From contig PLQY01000033.1 of the NCBI GenBank assembly GCA_003160265.1, forward strand, positions 14,997 to 29,179: 14,183 nt of DNA, in the 5' to 3' direction. Position numbers and translations under genes: made by a program. Source of the stretch: Peptococcaceae bacterium. Lineage in GTDB: Bacteria; Bacillota; DSM-12270; Thermacetogeniales; Thermacetogeniaceae. Positions 7,555-14,060 of this stretch are shown piece after piece (within the stretch, counting starts at the first letter, position 1; each line of letters begins with the position of its first letter). The notes beneath the pieces were generated by a model. It did not search any database. It was given only the letters and a program-made list of their open reading frames with translations, and was not told the DNA's origin.

Positions 7555-9234
7555 TCAACCTTGCTTCAGGATCTGTTCCGCATGAACGCGGGCGATCTCT
7601 TCATCTTCGGCGCCGCCGAGCATTCGGGCCAGTTCCACCACCCGTGACCGGTAATCCAGGAGCTTGACCACAGTCCGGGTCAGGTCGCCGGTGATCACTT
7701 TTTCAATGTTGAAATGCCTGGCGCCTCTACCTGCGATGTGGGGAGAATGCGTCACGCACAAGACCTGCTTGTGACGGGCCAGGACGGCCAGGCGGTCGGC
7801 GACGGCCTGAAGCGTTCTGCCGCCGATACCGGTATCGATCTCATCGAAGATCAGGGTCGGGATCTCGTCGTTGTCAGCGAAGATCACCTTGAGGGCCAGC
7901 ATCACCCGGGACATCTCACCGCCGGAAGCGATCCTGGCCAGGGGCTTGAGTGGTTCGCCAGGGTTAGCGCTGAACAGAAATTCCATCTGGTCGCAGCCCC
8001 AGCGTCTCGGCCCCGGGATACTCTCCCACCTGGTGTCAAAGCGGGCATTCTTCATGCCCAGACCCTGCAGTTCATCCTGCACGGCCTCGATGAAGGCAGC
8101 CGCCTTCTGATGCCGCAACTCGGACAAGACGCCGGCTGCAGTCTCATATGACCGGAGTCCTCGCTGATAATCCACCTCCAGCTCCCGTGAGCGCGACTGG
8201 CGCTCTTTCAGATTATCCAACTCGGCGGAGGCGCCATCCCAGAATACGACCACATCCGCCAGCGAGGGCCCGTATTTGCGGGCGAGACCCCTCAGGGAGT
8301 GCAACCGCTCCTCGACCTCGCTGGCCCGAGCGGGGTTATACTCCAGCAGTTCCCGGTAGCGGCGCAGAGCGTCGGCAACATCCTCCAGCCTGTACTGCGA
8401 CTCCGCCAAAGGGGCGGAAATGTCTCCTACCGAGGCATCGTACCGGGACATCTCCTGCAGGCTGGATGCAGCCCTGCTCAACAGGTCATAGGCCGCAGGC
8501 CGGCGGTCATCGCCCTCGAACAGGTCCAGCGCCGCCTCCCTTGCAAGATCGGACAACCTTTCGGAGTGACGCAGGCGCTCGGCTTCCTGCTGCAGTTCAT
8601 CCTCCTCGCCCGGGATGGGCTTGAGCCGCCCAATCTCTTTCACGGCGCCGTTCAGATAATCTATGCGCCCGGCGATCTCCTTCTCTGCAGCGTTCGCTAC
8701 GGAGCGCTCGGTTGCCAGTTCAGACAGGCGATCGCAGAAATCCGCCACTAAAAACAGTTGGCGGGAGATCTCGTCACCGCCAAAGCGGTCAAAAAGCTCC
8801 CGGTGCTTGTCCACTTTCAACAGCGACTGGTGCTCATGCTGTCCGTGCAGGTCCACCAGCATCTCTCCCAGGGTACGGTACATGACCAGGGGCATAACCC
8901 TGCCATTGATCCGGCAAGCGCTCCGGCCGTTGGCCGTAATCTCCCTGGACAGCAGCAGCGAACAGTCCTCGCTGGCCGTCATGCCGAATTCGGTCAGCTT
9001 CTCACTTACCCGTGGAAGCTGGACGCAGTCAAACAGGCCCTCGACAATCGCCTTTTCGGCCCCGGTGCGCACCAGGTCGCCGGATGCCCGTCCACCGGTC
9101 AGGATGTTCATAGCATCAACCAGGATCGACTTGCCGGCTCCGGTCTCCCCGGTCAGGACATTCAACCCTGATCCCAGGTCTAGGCCGATGTGCTCGATCA
9201 ATGCCAAGTTGTCAACAGTGAGTTGAACCAGCAT
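7555..9234 (-). CDS. recN: DNA repair protein RecN
   Basis: RecN is an SMC-like ATPase that acts early at double-strand breaks, tethering DNA ends for RecA-dependent repair. The 559-aa product is near family length (Bacillus 576). Walker A is GETGAGKS (residues 29-36). A long charged, helix-rich middle (about 160-400) forms the coiled coil. The ABC signature is ARIASGGEMSRVMLALK (about 433-449), and Walker B is TLIFDEIDTGIGG (D464, E465). The H-loop His is H496 in CVTHSPHIAGRGARHF. Many RecN proteins read THLPQVAA or similar here, so this stretch is a little divergent. The start is ATG at 9234, with AGGAAGAG upstream. It follows argR by about 80 bp, the usual argR-recN order. Confidence 0.97.
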   Translation of the reverse strand: MLVQLTVDNLALIEHIGLDLGSGLNVLTGETGAGKSILVDAMNILTGGRASGDLVRTGAEKAIVEGLFDCVQLPRVSEKLTEFGMTASEDCSLLLSREITANGRSACRINGRVMPLVMYRTLGEMLVDLHGQHEHQSLLKVDKHRELFDRFGGDEISRQLFLVADFCDRLSELATERSVANAAEKEIAGRIDYLNGAVKEIGRLKPIPGEEDELQQEAERLRHSERLSDLAREAALDLFEGDDRRPAAYDLLSRAASSLQEMSRYDASVGDISAPLAESQYRLEDVADALRRYRELLEYNPARASEVEERLHSLRGLARKYGPSLADVVVFWDGASAELDNLKERQSRSRELEVDYQRGLRSYETAAGVLSELRHQKAAAFIEAVQDELQGLGMKNARFDTRWESIPGPRRWGCDQMEFLFSANPGEPLKPLARIASGGEMSRVMLALKVIFADNDEIPTLIFDEIDTGIGGRTLQAVADRLAVLARHKQVLCVTHSPHIAGRGARHFNIEKVITGDLTRTVVKLLDYRSRVVELARMLGGAEDEEIARVHAEQILKQG

Positions 9235-9313
9235 CTTCTCTTCCTCGCTTCGCCAACATTCAATGCAACAAGCCCCTCGTCTTCAGGCCCAGGACCTCTG
9301 GTTTGAAGAGAGG

Positions 9314-9772
9314 CTACTTCAAGAGGAACTCGAGCTTCTTCGTCAGTTTCGGCACATCCTCAACGGGTTTGACTACCAGCAGGATGGCATCATCTCCGGC
9401 CACAGTGCCGATGATCTCGCACCAGCCGCTCTGGTCCAGGGCTGAGGCCACACTCTGTGCCGCTCCCGGAAGTGTGTGGATTACGACCAGGTTCCCGCTG
9501 CAATCGTATTTGACGACAGCCTCCTGAAAGAGGCGGCGCAGACGGTCATAGGCCCTGGCCGGATCGGGCTGTCCGCCCTGCGGCTTGGCATACCTGTAAG
9601 AGTCGCCCATCACCGGTGTTTTGACCAGTTGCAACTCCTTGATATCGCGTGAGATCGTGGCCTGGGTGGCGGTGATCCCTCTCGCCCTCAGGGCCTCGGC
9701 CAGGTCTTCCTGCGTCAGGATCGCTCTCTCGTTGACAATCTCCAGGATCAACTGCTGCCGACGCAATTTCAA
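9314..9772 (-). CDS. argR: Arginine repressor ArgR/AhrC
   Basis: ArgR is the arginine-responsive hexameric regulator that represses arginine biosynthesis and, in Gram-positives, activates catabolism. An N-terminal winged-helix domain is seen (about 1-70), with recognition helix ATQATISRDIKELQLVK (S41-R42). A C-terminal oligomerisation and arginine-binding domain follows (about 80-152), with IGTVAGDDAILLV holding the G126-D127-D128 effector motif. The frame is open to 9820. TTG at 9772 is preceded by GGGAGG 8 bases upstream and gives 152 aa starting like other ArgR proteins, so I take that start. No clear ARG box is visible around the gene. Confidence 0.95.
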   Translation of the reverse strand: MKLRRQQLILEIVNERAILTQEDLAEALRARGITATQATISRDIKELQLVKTPVMGDSYRYAKPQGGQPDPARAYDRLRRLFQEAVVKYDCSGNLVVIHTLPGAAQSVASALDQSGWCEIIGTVAGDDAILLVVKPVEDVPKLTKKLEFLLK

Positions 9773-9860
9773 CGGGTTCACCTCCCGTAAAACTCCGGTA
9801 AAATCAGATACCGGAAGCATGAAGTCGGCTCACTACCAACGCCCATCTGGTGGTTGGTGT
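9773..9860 (-). other. tlyA-argR leader with two perfect hairpins
   Basis: On the minus strand the 88-base gap holds ACCAAC / GTTGGT arms around a 12-base loop (plus 9835-9858). It also holds CCGGTA / TACCGG arms around an 8-base loop (plus 9795-9814), the latter followed by AGTTTTAC and then the argR SD. The second could be a weak terminator or a leader structure for argR, but the T run is short. Confidence 0.4.
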
Positions 9861-10709
9861 TCAGATTTTTAATAAGGCGGCGCGGGCGGCCACCACGACC
9901 CGTGACGCCTGTTCCGGCGACAGGGCGGCGCCCTGCGCTGCCTGCCGATCATAACCCAGCCACATGAAAAACTCTATATTGCCATCCGCTCCCTGAATGG
10001 CGGAATAGGTGACCCCCCTGATCTGAAATCCCAGTTGGCAGGCCGCGGCGGATACCTGCTCCAGGACCGCCCGCTGCACCGCCGCATCCTTGACGATGCC
10101 GCCCTTGCCCACCTGCTCCCGGCCCGCCTCAAACTGCGGTTTTACCAGGGCCAGCACCTCGCCACCGGGCTTGAGCAATTCTCTCACAGCGCCAAGAACC
10201 TTGAACAGGGAGATAAATGATAGATCCAGGGTGACGAACTCCACCTGTTCCCCCAGTACCTCCGGAGTCAGGTAGCGCAGATTGGTCCTCTCGATCACCT
10301 TCACCCGCTCATCGCGGCGCAGGTCCCAGGCCAGTTGTCCGTAACCGACGTCGACCGCATAAACCCGGCTGGCGCCACGCTGGAGCAAGCATTGGGTAAA
10401 GCCACCGGTAGAGGCGCCGGCGTCCAGGGCCACCTTGCCGGCCACCTCGATGCCAAACTCGCTCAGGACGGACTCCAGCTTGATACCGCCGCGGCTCACG
10501 TAAGGGCAGGAGTTTCCCCTGACCTCGATCTCTCCCCCCGGCGCCACAGCAGCGCCCGCCTTATCGATCAGGCGCCCGTCATAGAAGATGTGGCCGGCCA
10601 TCACCGCCCGCTGTGCCTGCTCCCGGCTGGGGAAGCACCCCTGTTCCACCAGCAGCAGATCGATCCGCTTCTTCCCCCCGCTGCCCGACGTCTTGACCGC
10701 ATCTCCCAT
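9861..10709 (-). CDS. tlyA: TlyA family rRNA 2'-O-methyltransferase (S4 plus FtsJ domains)
   Basis: TlyA enzymes methylate ribose 2'-O positions of cytidines in rRNA; the old name hemolysin A is misleading. An N-terminal S4 RNA-binding domain lies at about 14-75 (RIDLLLVEQGCFPSREQAQRAVMAG). The Rossmann methyltransferase domain has SAM motif LDAGASTGGFTQ (95-106). The likely K-D-K-E catalytic tetrad is K77 (SRGGIKLE), D162 (TLDLSFIS), K190 (LVKPQFE) and E246 (GNIEFF). The frame extends to 10850 inside dxs, so that N-terminus is not credible. ATG 10709 gives 282 aa and ATG 10724 (overlapping the dxs stop) gives 287 aa; neither has an ideal SD. Translation is probably coupled to dxs. nadK, often next in Clostridia, is absent here. 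Confidence 0.94.
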   Translation of the reverse strand: MGDAVKTSGSGGKKRIDLLLVEQGCFPSREQAQRAVMAGHIFYDGRLIDKAGAAVAPGGEIEVRGNSCPYVSRGGIKLESVLSEFGIEVAGKVALDAGASTGGFTQCLLQRGASRVYAVDVGYGQLAWDLRRDERVKVIERTNLRYLTPEVLGEQVEFVTLDLSFISLFKVLGAVRELLKPGGEVLALVKPQFEAGREQVGKGGIVKDAAVQRAVLEQVSAAACQLGFQIRGVTYSAIQGADGNIEFFMWLGYDRQAAQGAALSPEQASRVVVAARAALLKI

Positions 10710-10717
10710 GGCGCCCG

Positions 10718-12580
10718 CTACCATCCCTTCAACCGGACAAGATCGGCAATGCCCTTGGCGTCGAGTCCGGACTTCCGGCGCAGCAACTCCTGATTGCCGT
10801 GCGGGACAAAGCAGTCTTGGATACCCATGCAAAAAACCTGTCCGCGCCAACCGCGCTGGGACAGAAGCTCCAGGACGCTACTGCCAAATCCCCCCGACAG
10901 CACATTCTCCTCGATAGTCAGCAAATGTCCCGTTCTCTCCGCCCACTCCATGATCAGGTCCTTGTCGAGCGGCTTGACGCACCGGCAATTGATCACGGCT
11001 GCCTGCCGGCCCCGGCTTTCGAGCAGTTCTGCAGCATCCAGAGCGGTGTAGGCCGAGGGGCCGATAGCCAGGATCGCCAGGTCCTTGCCCGGGCGCAGCA
11101 ACTCTCCCCTCCCCGGCGCCAGGAAGGGGTGCTCTTCGTCGATGACCGCCGACCGCCCCGGCCCCCGGGGATAACGGATCGCCGTCGGCTTCCGGTAGTC
11201 GACGGCGCTCAGGAGCATGGCCACCAGTTCATTCTGGTCCTTCGGCGCCATCAGGATCAGACCAGGAATGTGGCGCAGGTAAGAGAGATCGAAGATGCCC
11301 TGGTGTGTCTCGCCGTCCTCCCCCACGATCCCGGCGCGATCGACGGCAAAGATCACCGGCAGCCCCTGGAGGGCGACGTCGTGAACGATCTGGTCGTAGG
11401 CCCGTTGCAGAAAAGTGGAGTAGACGGCCACGACGGGAAGGAAGCCGGAACTTGCCAGGCCTGCAGCCAGGGTGACCGCGTGCTGTTCGGCGATCCCCAC
11501 ATCGAAAAAGCGGTCCGGAAAGCGGTCGGCAAAATCTTTCAAACCCGTTCCGTCAGCCATCGCCGCCGAAATGGCCACCAGCTTCGGGAGCCTCTCGCCG
11601 AGGCGGAGCATACAGTCCCCGAACACCTTGGTGAAGGTGGGATTGTCGGCATGCTTTATGAGTTCGCCGGTCTTGACGTCAAACCGGCCAACGCCGTGAA
11701 AAGTGTCCGGGTTCTTCTCCGCCGGAGGATAGCCCTTCCCCTTTTTCGTATAGACATGCACCAGTACCGGTCCATCAACCCTCCGCGCCCGCTCGAACAC
11801 CTGCTTTAAAGCCTTCAGGTCATGGCCGTTGACCGGCCCAAGATAAGTGAAGCCCAACTCTTCAAAGAAAATTCCGGGCATCAGCAGATACTTGAGGCTG
11901 TCCTTGAATCGTTCGGCGGTCTTGACCATCCGGCGGCCGACACTGGGAATGCGGAGCAGGAGGTCTTCAATCTCATCCTTGCTCTTATAGTAGAGCGGGG
12001 CGGTGCGCAGTCTGCTCAGATAACCGGACAGCGCCCCCACGTTATTATTGATCGACATCTCATTGTCATTCAGGACGACGATGAGCCGGGTTCCGGCATT
12101 GCCGGCATGGTTCATGGCCTCGAAAGACATGCCCCCGGTCATCGCCCCGTCTCCGATCACCGCCACCACGGCATGGCTTTCCCTGTTCAGATCCCTGGCC
12201 AGCGCAAAGCCCAGGGCTGCGGAGATGGAGGTGCTGCTGTGACCTGTTTCAAAGCAGTCGTGCACACTCTCCCTGGTTTTCGGAAAACCGCTCAGGCCGC
12301 CGAACTGCCTGATGGTCGCCAACCGCTCCCGGCGCCCGGTGAGGATCTTGTGGACATATGACTGATGGCCGACATCCCAGATGATCTTATCTTCAGGAGT
12401 ATGGAACACCAGATGCAGAGCCATGGTCAACTCGACCACGCCCAGGTTCGGCGCCAGGTGTCCCCCGGTGCGGGACACCGTCTCCACCAGCATTGCCCTG
12501 ATCTCCCGGGCCAGAGTCTCCAGCTCTGCAAAAGAGAGGGCGCCCAGGTCGGATGGCTGTGAAATCTTCTCTATGACCAC
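10718..12580 (-). CDS. dxs: 1-deoxy-D-xylulose-5-phosphate synthase
   Basis: Dxs condenses pyruvate and glyceraldehyde 3-phosphate using thiamine diphosphate, the first step of the MEP isoprenoid pathway. The product is 620 aa from GTG 12580. [17 protein letters not shown] carries H41 at the same position as in Bacillus Dxs. The ThDP motif starts at GDGAMTGG (143-150) and ends at [12 protein letters not shown]. The pyrimidine domain has the catalytic Glu in [11 protein letters not shown] (E365). [15 protein letters not shown] is a strong family signature, and the C-terminal transketolase domain is complete. An alternative GTG at 12589 adds three residues. Neither start has a good SD, and the heptamer array 12592-12626 begins 2 bases beyond the alternative start. 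The placement downstream of OLE/oapA is the reported arrangement for this RNA. Confidence 0.97.
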   Translation of the reverse strand: MVIEKISQPSDLGALSFAELETLAREIRAMLVETVSRTGGHLAPNLGVVELTMALHLVFHTPEDKIIWDVGHQSYVHKILTGRRERLATIRQFGGLSGFPKTRESVHDCFETGHSSTSISAALGFALARDLNRESHAVVAVIGDGAMTGGMSFEAMNHAGNAGTRLIVVLNDNEMSINNNVGALSGYLSRLRTAPLYYKSKDEIEDLLLRIPSVGRRMVKTAERFKDSLKYLLMPGIFFEELGFTYLGPVNGHDLKALKQVFERARRVDGPVLVHVYTKKGKGYPPAEKNPDTFHGVGRFDVKTGELIKHADNPTFTKVFGDCMLRLGERLPKLVAISAAMADGTGLKDFADRFPDRFFDVGIAEQHAVTLAAGLASSGFLPVVAVYSTFLQRAYDQIVHDVALQGLPVIFAVDRAGIVGEDGETHQGIFDLSYLRHIPGLILMAPKDQNELVAMLLSAVDYRKPTAIRYPRGPGRSAVIDEEHPFLAPGRGELLRPGKDLAILAIGPSAYTALDAAELLESRGRQAAVINCRCVKPLDKDLIMEWAERTGHLLTIEENVLSGGFGSSVLELLSQRGWRGQVFCMGIQDCFVPHGNQELLRRKSGLDAKGIADLVRLKGW

Positions 12581-12589
12581 AACAAACAC

Positions 12590-12789
12590 CCGAGTAATGA
12601 GTGATGAGTGATGAGTAATGAGTAATTGCTCATTTTACGTCACGCCTCTTTCAACGGAAACTCGAAGGCCATCAATAATGCGTCCTGTCCCTATTGCCAA
12701 GGTTCATCAATTCAACAAACCCTCAATTTCTCTATCTTTCCAACTCATCACTCAGTCCTCATCACTCATCACTTCTTTTTTGTCACTCA
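12590..12789. other. AT-rich oapA-dxs spacer carrying opposed heptamer arrays
   Basis: No gene is seen. The 200 bp consist of the GAGTRAT array (12592-12626), an AT-rich unique core (12627-12741) and a complementary ATCACTC-type array (from 12742) that runs into the oapA 3' end. In the core, a minus-strand CAATA...TATTG pair with flanking GGC/GCC around 12670-12705 could form a small hairpin. I see no T-tract terminator and no convincing promoter. Base composition differs sharply from the GC-rich genes on both sides. Confidence 0.6.
12592..12626. repeat. Tandem heptamer array (GAGTRAT)x5
   Basis: Five exact-period 7-bp units read on the plus strand: GAGTAAT, GAGTGAT, GAGTGAT, GAGTAAT, GAGTAAT. 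The array ends 2 bases from the upstream dxs GTG and 11 bases from the preferred one. It is the reverse complement in character of the array at 12742-12802. Confidence 0.92.
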
Positions 12790-12802
12790 TTACTTCTTTT
12801 TT
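12742..12802. repeat. Complementary heptamer array plus 21-bp duplication at the oapA 3' end
   Basis: On the plus strand, units of ACTCATC / ATCACTC type appear with one irregular stretch (CAGTCCTC). Then come two near-identical 20-base copies, 12762-12781 and 12783-12802, each TCACTCATYACTT followed by CTTTTTT. They differ at one base and have a 21-bp period. The second copy contains the oapA stop codon. The orientation is opposite to 12592-12626, so the two arrays could pair in RNA or single-stranded DNA. Confidence 0.88.
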
Positions 12803-13356
12803 GAGGGAACAAAAAATTCAAGGCCGGTCAGACGTTCCACCCAGGCTACCACCTGACCCAGGCGGAGCATAATCTCGTTGGCCTCCTGAATGGCAATACC
12901 CTTGCCCAGGGCCTTTCCGCACACCGTTACCGCCGCCACCAACGCCGTCATAACTATCGTGTACCAATTGGATACCAGGTTGCGCTCGGTGATCAGCCGG
13001 AAAACGATGACGGCGCCCATAGCGCCGGCCAAGGTGCTGCAGATGTCCCCCATCACATCGCTGCAGAAAACCGCCACCTGGTCGGCGTTCTTGATCAGCC
13101 GCACCGCCTGGCGTGCTCCTGAAACTTTATTGGCGGCCTTGGAGTTTAATGGAGCGGCGTCCGCTGCTACAGCCGCGAAACCAACCATGTCAACGCCAAC
13201 CCCCAGCAGGATTACCAGCAGCAGGACGACCAGCGCAAAATAAACCACCAGTGCCCCGAGGATGAGATTGGCTATGTAAGTCAGAATCAAGCTGAGAACA
13301 AAGGTGAGGAGGGCATTGCCCAATCCCCTGCGCAGCCATTTGTTTCGCTCAGGCAT
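12790..13356 (-). CDS. oapA: OLE-associated membrane protein OapA (DUF21-like)
   Basis: OapA is the integral membrane protein that binds OLE RNA and holds the RNP at the membrane. From ATG 13356 the product is 188 aa. A basic start (MPERNKWLRRGLG) precedes two hydrophobic spans (about 14-34 and 36-55). A conserved-looking cytoplasmic stretch follows (VAADAAPLNSKAANKVSGARQAVRLIKNADQV), then a third span beginning FCSDVMGDICSTLAGAMGA. A fourth lies around TIVMTALVAAVTVCGKALGK. The middle resembles the DUF21/CNNM membrane domain, but there are no CBS domains, as expected for OAP. GGAAGGG lies about 6 bases before ATG 13356. ATG 13413 is open (207 aa) but has no SD and lies 8 bases from the OLE 3' helix. 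The identity is strengthened by OLE directly upstream and dxs downstream. The C-terminus (PSKKK) and stop are inside a repeat. Confidence 0.93.
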   Translation of the reverse strand: MPERNKWLRRGLGNALLTFVLSLILTYIANLILGALVVYFALVVLLLVILLGVGVDMVGFAAVAADAAPLNSKAANKVSGARQAVRLIKNADQVAVFCSDVMGDICSTLAGAMGAVIVFRLITERNLVSNWYTIVMTALVAAVTVCGKALGKGIAIQEANEIMLRLGQVVAWVERLTGLEFFVPSKKK

Positions 13357-13384
13357 CTTCGCCCTTCCAGACGTCTTAGTTGAA

Positions 13385-13400
13385 GCCGCCCTGTAGCGGC
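13385..13400 (-). other. Small hairpin between OLE and oapA
   Basis: The minus strand has GCCGC / GCGGC arms (plus 13396-13400 and 13385-13389) around a 6-base loop, just after the OLE 3' helix. No T run follows, so it does not look like a terminator, and OLE and oapA may share a transcript. Confidence 0.4.
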
Positions 13401-13420
13401 GTGAATATTCCATGGGAATT

Positions 13421-13993
13421 AGAGGTTAGCGGGTGAACGCCTGACAGGTAAATATTGTGGCTTAGGTCTAGCAGGTTTTCCCAACAGGGCGCCAAAACGT
13501 CGCCGTCTTGGTAGTTCCCCCTTAAGCCCTGTTCTGCTTTCGCTGCCGAAAGCAGGGCCAGATTACCACTCAGTCCACACTTTAATCCCCGTCAGGCTCT
13601 GCGTGAACAGACAGTCTAGGGGTTTTCCCCGGCGTTGCAACCGATTTCTAGCCTCTTTTGCAGAGCAGGTTTGTTGCAATTCCTCATAGGTCGAGGAATC
13701 TGCTGTTCACCAACCCCACTCAAGGCAGGCTACGCTGCACACAGCACTAACTGGTACCGCATGCAGGTACCACCCTAGCCGTAGTTTCTCCCACGCACTA
13801 GGACCTCCCCGGAGGCAGGGTCAACGCCTACATGCCATTGTAGATCGCCCTTCCTCCTTAACTCCCAGCACCAGCCCCCGACTGGGCGTCGAAAGCCAGC
13901 ACCAGGAACTTCATCGATATGCCGGTGACGGATTTTTAGGCCCGCCTTTGAAATCGGCCACCCCGACTAGAATACTGCGCCACCCGCTCCTCT
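13421..13993 (-). ncRNA. ole: OLE RNA (ornate, large, extremophilic noncoding RNA)
   Basis: OLE is a roughly 600-nt structured RNA that forms a membrane-associated complex with OapA. In Bacillus halodurans it is linked to tolerance of cold, short-chain alcohols and Mg2+ stress. About 570 nt here have no coding frame but dense structure, directly upstream of oapA. Ends pair: AGAGG-A-GCGGGTG (13993-13981) with CACCCGC-T-AA-CCTCT (13435-13421), 13 bp with an AA bulge; then CGC (13979-13977) with GCG (13440-13438); then AGTATT (13976-13971) with AATATT (13456-13451). Internal perfect hairpins: 13752-13772 (TGGTACC arms, 7-base loop), 13679-13699 (ATTCCTC/GAGGAAT), 13526-13558 (GCCCTG/CAGGGC with an inner CTTTC/GAAAG helix) and 13619-13630 (GGGG-AAAA-CCCC). 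I assign the class from context, size, structure and memory of its consensus; precise ends are inferred from the closing helix. Confidence 0.92.
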
Positions 13994-14011
13994 CTCCACG
14001 CCCCCCCACAA

Positions 14012-14060
14012 TTCAAAGCTTGATGCTCGATGTTCGAACCTCTAACCTCGAATCTCGAGG
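14012..14060. repeat. Degenerate tandem heptamer array (CTCGAAY-like)x7 upstream of OLE
   Basis: Plus-strand units with period 7: TTCAAAG, CTTGATG, CTCGATG, TTCGAAC, CTCTAAC, CTCGAAT, CTCGAGG. The consensus is near CTCGAWN. The array lies 18 bp upstream of the OLE 5' helix. It shares the 7-bp period but not the unit sequence of the arrays near dxs. Confidence 0.8.

Noticed and set aside
10799..11809. 336-codon plus-strand frame
   Set aside because: It is fully antisense to the clear dxs gene and has no domain; GC-rich third positions create such shadows.
12592..12802. CRISPR array
   Set aside because: The units are 7 bp tandem repeats without spacers of regular length, and there are no cas genes.
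13421..13993. Reading the region as a decayed IS605/TnpB element with a guide RNA
   Set aside because: No transposase motif is found in any frame. The closing helix, length, and position between oapA and upstream DNA fit OLE RNA much better.
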